A stretch of DNA of 64,000 nt from Odobenus rosmarus divergens (lineage: Eukaryota > Chordata > Mammalia > Carnivora > Odobenidae): contig NW_004451664.1 in assembly GCF_000321225.1 (NCBI RefSeq), positions 216,020-280,019 on the forward strand, in the 5' to 3' direction. The position numbers and the translations under genes were made by a program. Position 1 is the first letter of the stretch, and every line of letters begins with the position of its first letter. The notes below the pieces were generated by a model. The model was given only the letters and a program-made list of their open reading frames with translations, did not search any database and was not told the DNA's origin. Positions 46,006 through 56,590 of this stretch are shown piece by piece.

Positions 46006-46224
46006 TTTTTTTAAATTTTTTTTTTATTTTATTTTTTTATTTTATTTATTTATTTGACAGAGAGAGACACAGCGAGGGAGGGAACACAGGCAGGGGGAGT
46101 GGGAGAGGGAGAAGCAGGCTTCCCGCGGAGCATCCGGGAGCCCGATGCGGGGCTCGATCCCAGGACCCCGGGATCACGACCTGAGCAGGAGGCAGACGCT
46201 TAACGACTGAGCCACCCAGGCGCT
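46006..46224 (-). mobile_element. SINEC, reverse, inner member of a tandem pair
   Basis: A long T-rich tail complement, GACAGAGAGAGACACAGCG, and CpG-rich body end in TGAGCCACCCAGGCGC. It abuts the next SINE at a T-run (TTCATTTTTT), consistent with insertion into that element's A-tail. Confidence 0.9.
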
Positions 46225-46229
46225 CTTCA

Positions 46230-46434
46230 TTTTTTTTTTTTTTAAGATTTTATTTATTTATCTGACAGAGAGATAGTGAGAGTGAGAGAGTGTAAGTGGG
46301 GGAGTGGCAGAGGGAGAGGGAGAAACACACTTCCCACTGAGCGTGGAGCCCAATGCAGGGCTTGATTCTGGGACCCCAGGATCATGACCGGAGGTGAAGG
46401 CAGATGCTTAACGGACTTCACCCAGGCACCCCGG
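46230..46434 (-). mobile_element. SINEC, reverse, outer member of the pair
   Basis: T14 run and AAGATTTTATTTATTTATC at the left, diverged head complement CACCCAGGCACCCC at the right. The 14-bp duplication GAAGTTTCATTCTT at 45992-46005 and 46435-46448 encloses both SINEs, so this one inserted first. Confidence 0.9.
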
Positions 46435-46839
46435 GAAGTTTCATTCTTATTGATGTAACATGAAAGGGGGATTTATCCTTATAGATCTATGGTTTTGATA
46501 AAGCTTTCCATGCAAGCTGTCTTGTTTTTGTTAAAACATTCTGAAGATAAGTTTAACCTTATCTATTCCCATTCTCCAACTTAGTGACATGAGTTCTTGG
46601 CACACTTTGTTCCTGTAATTGTTGTCTATTGTAAATACAAACCTAACTGCACATTTTTAAGTTTTTCATTTTTCATATATTTAACATGCATCTTTGTGGT
46701 ACATTAATCACAAAGATGTACAGATATTGTCTTCACTTTCCTGGGAAAATGCTAGATATTTTTGAAGGAAATTTTTTGTTTTTGTTTTTGGAGCTATCTG
46801 AGTTGTTCTAATCTCACATAACTTTAAAAAATACTGTGA

Positions 46840-47060
46840 TTTTAGCGACACACCTCAGGCTGAGGTGTTTTGTAATCAGACAGACCCTGAGTAAGGGCCA
46901 GGGTCTTTATTTCTCTTTGTAGTTGTAAGATTTTGGATAAATTATTAACTTTTTTAAGCTTTCATTTTTCCTTTCAGAGTTGTAAAGATTCAATAAGATA
47001 ACTCATAAAAAGCACTTAGCATATGCCAGACACATAGTAAATGTTCAAACAATATTGGCA
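46840..47060 (+). mobile_element. MIR, forward
   Basis: TAATCAGACAGACCCTGAG, TTGTAAGATTTTGGATAAATTATT and AAAGCACTTAGCATATGCC, then AGACACATAGTAAATGTTC, form the MIR centre and tail. Confidence 0.8.
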
Positions 47061-47539
47061 ATTATGTTATTTTAATAACAAACAAATGATGTTTTTCTTT
47101 GTAGGTAAGACCTGTTCAGATGAATTTTTTCCTTCATTTTCATTTGAGTACTGCCTAGAACATTTGGGTTACAGAAATATTTTATCTGTAACCAAGATTT
47201 TTAAAGATTTTTGTTTTGTTTTGCTTTTGAAAAGGTGTTAATTCTCTTTCTGCCCTCTAAGTTGTTTCTATAATACCACAGACAAATCAGACCTAGCCAG
47301 AACGTTTTAATCAGAACATTTATTGGGTATATCCCTCCTTGTCCTCAGAGAAATAATTTGTGCTTCCAAGTCCTTGCTGAATAATTTATTTGTATACAGA
47401 GGCTTTGAAAAATTGAATAGACAAATGTTTCACTTTGATGTTATATGACTATGGTCAAATATAAACTCATTGTGTGTGTGCTCACCCATGCACTTCTAGC
47501 TTCTTTCTGCTCAAAATCATAAGGAGGCTGATATTTAAA

Positions 47540-47592
47540 ACACTTTTTTTATTATTAACATATAACATTATTTGTTTCAGGGGTACAGGTCT
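47540..47592 (-). mobile_element. Very short L1 3' end, reverse
   Basis: A T-run, TTATTAACATATAACATTATTTG and TTTCAGGGGTACAGGTCTGT match the complement of a carnivore L1 3' end. Flanks GATATTTAAAAC and GTATTTTAAAAT may be the duplication. Confidence 0.75.
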
Positions 47593-47630
47593 GTATTTTA
47601 AAATAGTTCCTGTCAATTTATGCTTCAGAC

Positions 47631-47646
47631 AGCGCCCCCTACAGGA
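47631..47646 (-). promoter_or_regulatory. CTCF-like motif
   Basis: The minus strand reads TCCTGTAGGGGGCGCT, matching eleven of twelve core positions, including GGGGGCGCT. Confidence 0.45.
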
Positions 47647-47679
47647 ACAACGCAAACAACGTCTGTTGGTGAACGTTAT

Positions 47680-47860
47680 TGCCAGGCGCTCTGCCAGTTG
47701 CTTTTCACAAATTATGATAATGACTACATCTTATTTCCCCAGTTTCCAGATGAGAAAATTAAGGTTCAGAGAGTTTAAAGGACTGGGGCAAGTCTCCGTA
47801 AGTGCCAGAACCAGAATCTACATCCTGATGCTTCTATCCGTAGCATGTGCTTCCTTCACC
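47680..47860 (-). mobile_element. MIR, reverse
   Basis: TTCCCCAGTTTCCAGATGAG, AAAATTAAGGTTCAGAGAG and GGGGCAAGTCTCCGTAAGTGCC give the MIR complement. The 171-codon plus-strand frame at 47474-47989 runs across the L1, MIR and unique DNA and is a chance frame. Confidence 0.75.
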
Positions 47861-47981
47861 GGCACCCCTCTGCGACCAGCTCTGTGGGATGTCACTCATT
47901 CCTACTCATTCACGGTGTGCACGGAGCTGAGCGCTCTCAGATGGCTTTCTGCTCAATGGTCCCCGCGTGTGTTTATTTTTC

Positions 47982-48176
47982 TTTTTTAAAAGATTTTATT
48001 TATTTATTTGACAGAGAGAGAGAGGGAGAGAACGAGCAGGGGGAGCTGCAGGCAGAGGGAGAAGCAGGCTCCCCGCGGAGCAGGGAGCCCAACGCGGGGC
48101 TCGATCCCAGGACCCTGGGACCATGATCTGAGCGGAAGGCAGATGCTTAACCGACTGAGCCTCCCAGGTGCGCCCC
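47982..48176 (-). mobile_element. SINEC, reverse, CpG-rich
   Basis: AAAGATTTTATTTATTTATTTG, GAGCAGGGGGAGCTGCAGG and CCCCGCGGAGCAGGGAGCCC, ending CTGAGCCTCCCAGGTGCGCCCC. The target duplication is not clear. Confidence 0.9.
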
Positions 48177-50034
48177 TCATTTTTCCATATTAAAAGTTTG
48201 CTGGGCATATGTAATATGTTTGTCTTTGGATATCATACAGTAATAGAAGTTAAGGTGGTTTTCAAAACCAAATCACTGAATGACAAATGTGTTCCAATAA
48301 AAGATAGATGCGATTGATAGAATAAGAGGGAGAAATGATTACCCCGAAGTGGCAGTGCTCGTAAAATCTTTCAAGCACTAAAAGATTCAAATAACAGCAG
48401 ACTTCACTCCACGTATTAATGCAATCTAGGGGAATAGTTGTATCCCATTCTTTGCCATTAAGTTCTCCCTAAATTAATTCCTAGAGAAATTATGGGCACA
48501 TAGCACCTTCCCCGCAGTGCTTTTTTTATGTTGTAAGATAAGGATTAAGAAACCCTGTGGCCCAGTAAGAAACCTATTTTGTAGTCTCTTTGTACTGATA
48601 AAATTTCTTCTGGCACTGAACTCTCACTGTCAAAAATACTATAACATTTTACTAGTTTGCAAAAGATGAAAATGTTACCAGATGTTAAATTCAAGGAGCA
48701 AGTTAACAACTTCTGTTTTCAAATGGGTAGGTTTCCATCTTAAAAAGAAAAAAAAAAAAAGACTGTTCACCAGCCACAGTTAAAAAAAAAGGTCTAGTCA
48801 TTTCTGAATTGAATTTTATAATTATTTATTCTCACAGGATTGAGCTTTTGAATAATGAGGTATGTGCTAATTATCTTAATTCCAAGTAGTCTTTACAAAT
48901 GCCTTCTTTTGAACCAAAAAGGCTGGGGTTTCCAGAACAAAGTAATTAAATAACTTTCCCCTAGTAACATTATGGCCACAGATAGGACATGCCTCAATGC
49001 AGGAAATTGTAACTATTGTTCGTGTGTTACATATCTTTTGCTCTACCATGACGATGTCTCTCCTCCCCTGGCCTGGCTCCTTAGCATAAAAGGTTTATTG
49101 AAATGAAAGCATTTCAGAGGTCATTTCCTCACCTGACTCGTTAATCAGGGCTGGCATTTTTACCCAGTTCTGCTATACTCCGCATGAGTAAGATTAGTCG
49201 ATCTGCAGCCACACAGAAAATGGGAGAGAATAGGAGAAATGAATACGTGTATCAAGTGAGTGTGGGCCTGTGTTTTTATTAGTCTTTTGATGGATTGCAC
49301 CAGATACTTGGAGGAAACACACATGTGGCATTTTTCAGATGTATCCCAAAAGGATTTTTCAATGTTTCACCTTAGGTTCTTCAAAAAATCATTCTTTGGT
49401 TCAGTAATAGCTATAGAAACCTTCTCCTTTGATATCCAAGGGTGGTGAGGAACTCTTCTTTTGATTAAGGAATGCTCGGGCGATTGAAGAACATTACAAT
49501 AGATGAAATAAGGAGAGTACGTCAGTCATATCATATTAAGTCAGGCCTATATTAAAGACAAAATTGAGTTAAGTGTAAAAGAATATTTGACTCTACATAC
49601 TAAAAAACATTCAGAGTGTTTCTTACCCTGTGTAATTTTTCCTTCTTTGTTTCTTCTTATGATATGCTAATAATTTCTATCCTTATTCTAAAACATTCTT
49701 GGTAAAGACAGTATCAAAATGATCAGAGATGAGCTCAATATTTAAGCAGCAAATTAGCCAAGTGATGTTTGTTGCTTAAATATGGTATGGGTGCATTTGT
49801 TGTAGATCCTGAAAACTTTAGTTTCAGGGATTCATTTCTCAGACTGTGTCTGTTAGAATGTCGGCAGTTTACTGAATACTTATATCTTATCATTTGAAAT
49901 GGGACAGTGAAAATGTGTTATTGAGGACATTGCAGTCCTCCATATGGGAAGGCAAGGAAACATTAGTTGGTCACTACATTTTCAAGATGCTTTAAAATTG
50001 AGATAGAATCTATTTCAGTTACAGATAGTACTTT
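48177..50034. other. Intergenic DNA without recognised repeats
   Basis: Mostly AT-rich with two A-runs near 48750 and 48783. No element named. Confidence 0.45.
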
Positions 50035-50048
50035 AAAAATTAATCCTG

Positions 50049-50226
50049 TAGGGCACCTGGGTGGCTCAATCCAATAGGCATCCAACTCTTGGTTTCAGCT
50101 CAGGTCGTGATCCCAGGGTGGTGGGATCGAGCCCCTCACTGAGCTCTTCGCTTAGCAAGGAGTCTGCTTGAGATTCTCTCTCTCCTCTCTCTGCTCTCTC
50201 TCTCTCATAAATAAATAAATCTTTAA
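50049..50226 (+). mobile_element. SINEC, older subfamily
   Basis: Head GGGCACCTGGGTGGCTCAAT with CCAACTCTTGGTTTCAGCTC and TCTGCTTGAGATTCTC, diagnostic of the older type. A 14-bp duplication with one mismatch lies at 50035-50048 and 50227-50240. Confidence 0.95.
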
Positions 50227-51029
50227 AAAAATTAATCGTGGAGATGCAACTTCACTGAAAATATATACGCACATGTAAAAATGCCCTTCAGCCAGGAAGA
50301 AATTTGTTGATTTTCAAAAATCTATACTGGAATGGAGGAGTTAAAGCTGCATTTACTCAACAGCACTAATTCAATAGCTTTCAAATCAAGTCTGGGTTTT
50401 ATGAGAATGATCCTATTTGCTGACCTGTGCACTTCTCTCCTGAACTCTAGACCCATCTCTACTACCATCTCTCAACTCTCTCCTTCCTTCCGCCCACGCT
50501 CGATCCCTTCTTTCTTTCTTCTATAAATAGAACTGAGCACTTAGTCTGTACCAAGCAGTATGTCATGGCATCCATGGAATTTAAACCTTACAGGGAGGCA
50601 CGTTGAAGGTATTTCACAAATACATATATCATTATAAAAGGGTTAGTGACAAATTTTCTCATGGAAATTTGATCCTTCTGTTATCTTTCTTCTCTCCATT
50701 ATAAGTAACGCCATCCACAAACATGAAATCCAGGAGTTCTCTTTCCTCTCTCCTTAACATTCAACCTGTAAACTAGTCGGGTCAGTGACACTTTTTAACA
50801 TGTGCCGGGTCAGGCCTTCCTGCTAGTTTGCCCAGTTCCTGCCTATAGGATGCCCTTATTTTTCCCACCTGTAGTTCAATAATTGTAAAACTAGTCTCTC
50901 TCCAGGGCATTTCCCCTCCCATACAGGCTTCATATTCCTTTTCCATCATCACCTACATATGGAGTGCCTGTTGGTGCCAAACATGGTGCTAGGATCTCTC
51001 TTCAGCAAACATATCTGATAATGTCTCCC

Positions 51030-51590
51030 CTTTTCCCAAGCTTATAAACTTCTGCTGCATTGTCCTAAGCTCTGGGATAAATGTCTAACTCGATTCCTCA
51101 ATGTGGTATATATGGTCTTTCAGGCTAAGCCTCAACTCTTTCCCCTCCCTTCCCCTTCCTTCCTCCCTCCCTTCCTTCCTTCCTTCCTTCCTTCCTTCCT
51201 TCCTTCCTTCCTTCCTTCCTTCCTCTCTCTCCCCACCCTTTCCTATACCTTCTCTCTTACCAGTCAGTCCTCACCATTATTCCACTGTTTCTTACCTTAC
51301 CAAACCTTTTCATTACTCTAAGTCTTTTCAAATAATTGTCTCTGTGCTTCTTATCTATTCTCCAATTGACAAATTTCTGCTTATTCTTTAAGATCTAATT
51401 TTAATCCTTTCTTCCTCCTTGAAGCGTATCCTGACTTTCCCACCTTGTTTATGCCCCTATTTTGCGCCATCACGCTACATTTATATGTGTATCACTTGCA
51501 TTAGACATGGAGCTCTTTGAGGCTGGAGCTGTGTCCTATCTCATTACCAGCACACACTAGATGCCCAGTAAAAACCCAGCATATGGCGTT
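51030..51590 (+). mobile_element. L2 3' part, forward, split by a microsatellite
   Basis: CTCTGGGATAAATGTCTAACTC, then after the TTCC repeat AATTTCTGCTTATTCTTTAAG, CTTGAAGCGTATCCTGACTTTCC and ATGGAGCTCTTTGAGGCTGGAG, then AGATGCCCAGTAAA. This is the L2 order of ORF2 end and 3' UTR. Confidence 0.65.
51141..51232. repeat. (TTCC)n microsatellite
   Basis: Perfect TTCC units from about 51171 to 51222, with imperfect pyrimidine tracts on both sides. The Pro-Ser-Phe-Leu frames across it are artefacts. Confidence 0.98.
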
Positions 51591-51599
51591 GTGGCTTCA

Positions 51600-53095
51600 T
51601 GAACTGGCATTAACGAGCATGAACTGACATGTTTTCACTTTATCGATTAGTTGCCAAATATTCTTTCACATAATCACAGCTGAACTCGTCAAGGAGATTA
51701 TTTGATTATTAATTTTTACATAACTATCCTGTGAAAGTGGAAATAGCTAACCAGTGTCACACTTAGACCCTGAGATTATGGAGATTTATTTGGGGAGGCA
51801 TTCCCTGTTTTTTTTTTCCCATTCTGTTGGGAAGGGAGGGAGCAGCCAGCGAGCATCAGATGTGTCTGAGAGATCCAGGATGAAGGCAGACTTAGGACAG
51901 GTAGTTTTACGTGCAGGACTATGGAAAGAGATGTTCTCTGGGGACACAAATCTTAGAACCCATATTTTCTTTCCATCATGAATGCTTTCCCAAACTTGCC
52001 TGTCTTCTCCTCCAAAATTTGGCACAATAAACTTAATTCTTCTATTACAGTTTGTAGAGTAAGTCACATTGTCGTGCATAGTTTTCTGTCATGACTCTCT
52101 CTTAAAACATGTAATTTGCGCTGTTATTTAGCATGCGCAGATACATCACCTTGATGTTGTTTTCCTGAGTGAGTACCTGTGTGCATGTTTGTGCTTGTGA
52201 ATTGGGGAAAGAGAGATGCATGGTGCCTTCTTCTCAGAGCTACACACCAGAGATTTAATGTCTGTAGAAGAGGAAATTTCATCCTCTTGCTTCCCGAAGA
52301 TGAGCATGCATTTTCATTGGTCTATCTAAATAGTTTCTAGAGTCTTTTCATTTGAATATTACAATTATTTGCTGACTTTTGGAATGAAAGGCATAGTCAA
52401 ATTTCATTAAATAATAAGTGTAGGAAATGTAGGATTACGTTATTGTGGCTCAGGCCCCCCGCTGTGTAGCCTGGTTGGTATATTGCACGTATCTGGTTCC
52501 CCTAAAGCAAGGTGATTGACAAGGATTAGGATAAGTCTGTGGCTGAAGCACAAATACTCAGACCAGGAACAATTTCTCTGTCCTACAGGATTGCTCTCTA
52601 AGGTCAATATTGCATTTGAAGGCAGCTTTGCTTTGAATATGACAGATAGGTTACATAGAAGACCATAGGGAATCAGTTGGTTCCTGGAATAAGTAATAAG
52701 AACTGAAACAGTAATCTTTTCCTCAAGTGCAAATTTGACAACTGAGCTATGTCTGACTAATATTGAACATCCATATCGACCTGTTGAGGTCAATAGTTGG
52801 GCTTAGTTATGCTCCGTATTGACTGCTTACATTTTCTAAACGAGAAAGAAACGGCCAAATGGGAAAATTCAATTGCACCTGGAGAACAGTTGGTTTCTTT
52901 CCTTCTTTTTTTTTAAGAGTAATTTAATTTTCCATGGTAAATGAAGGCTATCTTTTGGAAAATTGGTCTTAGGTTTATTTTGTTCACATGAATTAATCCT
53001 ATAGAAATCAATGTGTTTTTAGAGGAATTAAGATGAAATAGTTATGTTCATGCAACTGTAAGTCTTGGCCAAAGTTGTTTTTATAAACCAAGAGA
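51600..53095. other. Intergenic DNA without recognised repeats
   Basis: No repeat named. Minus-strand frames at 51786-52079 and 52440-52793 (97 and 117 codons) have no domain. Confidence 0.4.
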
Positions 53096-53097
53096 AA

Positions 53098-53260
53098 GGG
53101 CGGCATAATAGAAAGAGCTTTTGGCTTTGGATCCATAGAGATTTGAGGCTGAGCTTTGGCCCCATTTATGCTAGATGACATCCTTGGACAAGCGCCTTAA
53201 GCTATTTGGTTCTCATTTTCTTAATAATAATATAGCAGAAGTCCTCTGATCTAATCCAAT
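53098..53260 (+). mobile_element. MIR, forward
   Basis: AATAGAAAGAGCTTTTGGCTTTGG, TGAGGCTGAGCTTTGGCCCC and TGGTTCTCATTTTCTTAATAATAATA. Confidence 0.65.
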
Positions 53261-54350
53261 TAACACTGATTGTTGATTAATGAAAAAAAAATTTATATGA
53301 GGAAAAATTAAAAAAATCTGTACAACACAAAACTTTAATTTTACTTAAAATATCTAAAAGTACATTCATTCAGCAATCTTTTGATGGCAGACCAATGTCA
53401 ATTCTCTGGATAAGTTTTGCTGATTCGTGTGAATTTTTTTTTTAAACCTAAGTTATACCTATAACTGATGAGTCAATGAAACTCATGAGAAAATGGTGGG
53501 CCGAGGTGGAATGGGTAAATACTTTGTAAATGGGAAGTTCAAAATGCCACTATCACTATATGAATATGCAGTGGGACATATATTATATAATTATATAAAT
53601 ACATAGTGGAAAAGAATAACAGAGGAAGCCCAGTGAAACCTATCTCAGTTCCAACAGGCTGAGGATAGCATATATGCATATACAGTTAAATATATATGTA
53701 TATAAACGTAAAATATATAAACTTAAATTGTATTAATGAAGCAACCTAGTTGAGACAGAGGTATGAAGGAGAAGTAGAAATCTGTCTGCAAAACCTACAA
53801 GAGAAGGAGAAGTGGCAGAACAGGGCTCCAGGCAGAGCTGATAAAGGTGTAGGCAGTGGAAGATAAGAGAGAACCTGCCACGTTTATGGGAACAGAATAA
53901 ACTATTGGTGCTAGAGATGAGATTATAAGGGTGAACTAAGGATGGAGAGCTTTACATTTAAAGCTTTGAGTATATACAGCTTTGCATGAAACTAACATAA
54001 ACATAATCATTTAGTTTACGAATGAGTCAATGAGTAAATCCATACACACACAATACATGGTATGTTTTCTTTGTTCCTATTTTTGGATTTTTACAAAAGT
54101 GTCTGAATATGTGGGCAATAAAAGCATATACATTTCTCACCTACAGGATCTAGGGAAAACTAATTTTCAAGGAATTAAGAACATCTTTGTGAAACTGTGT
54201 TGCACGTAATGATCTTTGACTACTCAGTCTTCTGCGAACTTGCAGTAGATCAGACCCATCATTATGGTAATGGATTATCAGTGTACTGAGAAATGTGCAC
54301 ATCCTTGTTAACAGACATTCCTGGCTGATAGAATCCTGGGTGACAGTTTA
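53261..54350. other. AT-rich intergenic DNA
   Basis: TA-rich stretches near 53580-53720; no element named. Confidence 0.45.
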
Positions 54351-54407
54351 CTTTTTTTTCTTTTCTTTTCTTTTCTCTTTTCTTTTCTTTTCTTTTCTTT
54401 TCCTTTC
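54351..54407. repeat. (TTTTC)n microsatellite
   Basis: About ten TTTTC units with small interruptions. An AAAT-rich run follows at 54482-54510. Confidence 0.95.
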
Positions 54408-54510
54408 AATATCCATACCCGGGACTGTCCTAGAATCAAGAAAAATTCTTGGAATCGACTTCTAAATGCAAAGCAAAACACATAAATAAATAAATATAAA
54501 AAATAAATAA

Positions 54511-55626
54511 GATATGCTTGGGGGCCTATTTTGATTTGTTTTTAGCCGCAGCGGTAGCTGATTTGGTTGGGCTCTTAGAGGTCAGTCGATGGGGAGCACA
54601 TGAAAGCTGGCTTTTAAAGTTTCCTTAAAGAAGCCTCAGTGATGTGATGAAATTGCTTCAGAAGAGGATGGCTCTCGTCAGAAAGCATGAAAAAAGGTAA
54701 AAGGGGATGAAATCAAAGTAAGAGAGAAGAAAAAAATTATAATAAAAGGCTCATCTGTTAAGGAATGTGATTTGGGCTTAGGGGATGGGACGTGAATGAA
54801 ATGGAGATGAAATGGAAAAATATCGAAGACCCCATAAAACAAAAGGCCTTTGAAGAAGAAACTGGCATCCTGAAGAGAAAAGAGCTGTTTGCTTGACAAG
54901 GAGGATTTGCATTTTATCGAAATACTCATTTAGACGAGATGAAATAGTATAATAAAGAATTAATTTCCACTGTATTTAGTCCATATGGACTTTAGCATTA
55001 GTTTGAAATCTCCATCTACCTGCCATGCAGGAAATGCTCAACCTTGAACTATAGTTGGAAAGATGTGATATGAACACAACGTTGAATTCAAATTCTAGAA
55101 CCCATTTTCTGAGAGACTTTAGGTGAATCACATTGTTTGTCTCCCATTTCAAATCTATTCCTTCCTTTGGAAATTGGGGTTTGCACAGATGTGTGCATTT
55201 AAAGCTGAGTTTGAGAAAAATGGGGGACATTCGTAAATGCTTTGTAAATGGAAACTGGAAAATGCCTCTGGCTTCAATTCTATGAAGCTCATACAGCAAC
55301 TCGGAAATGTTTAAGGTAGTGAAAAGAGGAATTCAAATTGTACATATCCTCTGACTACCACTCAAAAAAAAAAAGAAATAATTGAGATGTTAGAGACAAT
55401 GACTATCTTTTTCTTCATATTCTTTTAATGGGATTTATACAGTTTTTACAAGGTGATAAAGAATTGACACACAGATGCTAGGATGGCGTCTTCCTCCTTT
55501 GGTGTGTCGAGTCCTCACTCCACACCCAGTTTGAAAATATTGAGACGACAGATTACTCACACTCACAATTTGTCAGAGGGGACCTCTGCCCCAACACAGG
55601 AGAGATGGATTCTTTAGAGAAAAACC
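54511..55626. other. Intergenic DNA without recognised repeats
   Basis: No element named; minus-strand frames of 83 and 107 codons (54678-54929, 54976-55299) have no domain. Confidence 0.4.
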
Positions 55627-55628
55627 TC

Positions 55629-55666
55629 GGGGGGTGGTGGGGGCTGGGGGGGTGCGGGTGGGAGGG
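55629..55666 (+). repeat. G-rich quadruplex-prone tract
   Basis: G-runs of 6, 5, 7, 3, 3 and 3 with loops of one to four bases on the plus strand. Confidence 0.9.
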
Positions 55667-56199
55667 AAAACCATGCATCACCATGGTTTCATCCTACTTG
55701 TAAATACCTATTTCCAGTACCAGCCACTCCACCCCCACCTGTGCATAGCTCAAGCCCAGATCACACACCTGGGCTCCCCTAAGGAAGTAATTTTGAGTAG
55801 ATCCAGGAGGATGTGCTCCCAAGTTATTTCACTTATTGAGGAGTTACTCCTTTGTCTTAACAACTCTCTTTCTTAAAGGCCTACTTTGAAATGGAAATAA
55901 TCCCGGGAGTAGCAATGTAACAAATCACCAACCCTTAGTATGAATTAATTCTTCAAATCTGACATTAAGAAACACTCTGCTTGTTTTTACTATTTTAACT
56001 CTAGATCTTTTCCTCCAACCATTTTCCCCACTGTGCTTCCCAGACATCCTGATTCCAGTTCTTCCATTTTCCAAACCATCTCTCCTCTGTCATTCTGTTC
56101 TGTGAAACTTTTACTTTACTTACTGTGTGTATATACTGGGCTGCATATATTAAGAATTTCTTTTTTGCGTGGTGATCAGAATATTGAAAGCCACAGGAT

Positions 56200-56590
56200 A
56201 AGCCCACTTTCAGCCTGGCTTATAGGGTTTTTCCCAAATATCCTTACCAGCCTTGTCTCTCTTGCTCCTCGTTCTTTTAAGCATATTACTAACTGCCTTC
56301 TGTCCTACACACCTCCTTGAACATATTCTATGTCTTGGTGCCTTTGTTCATGCCTCTACCCCATTTCCTGCTTGATGAACCATTAAGGCCTAGTTCAGAT
56401 ATCATCATCTTTATGTTCCTCCCAGGCAGAATTAAGCACTTCTGGTTGCATTTTGGATCTCTCTTTCTCTCTCTCAGAGCACTTAGCACATCCTGTATAT
56501 TTAGTGTGTCATCTCTCTGTGATGAGAAACTCCTCAGAGAACAGCCAAATATGATGCCAGTCCCTCAATATCCACTGAATAAATGAAAAG
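56200..56590 (+). mobile_element. L2 3' part, forward
   Basis: AACATATTCTATGTCTTGGTGCC, TTTGTTCATGCCTCTACCCC and CCTAGTTCAGATATCATCATC, then CAGAGCACTTAGCACATCC, match L2. The 89- and 95-codon frames across it are incidental. Confidence 0.65.

Noticed and set aside
47474..47989. 171-codon plus-strand frame, the longest in the window
   Set aside because: It runs across an L1 3' end, a reverse MIR and unique DNA up to the edge of a SINE, so it cannot be one ancestral coding unit.
51101..51391. Pro/Ser/Phe/Leu-rich frames
   Set aside because: They are translations of the TTCC microsatellite inside an L2.
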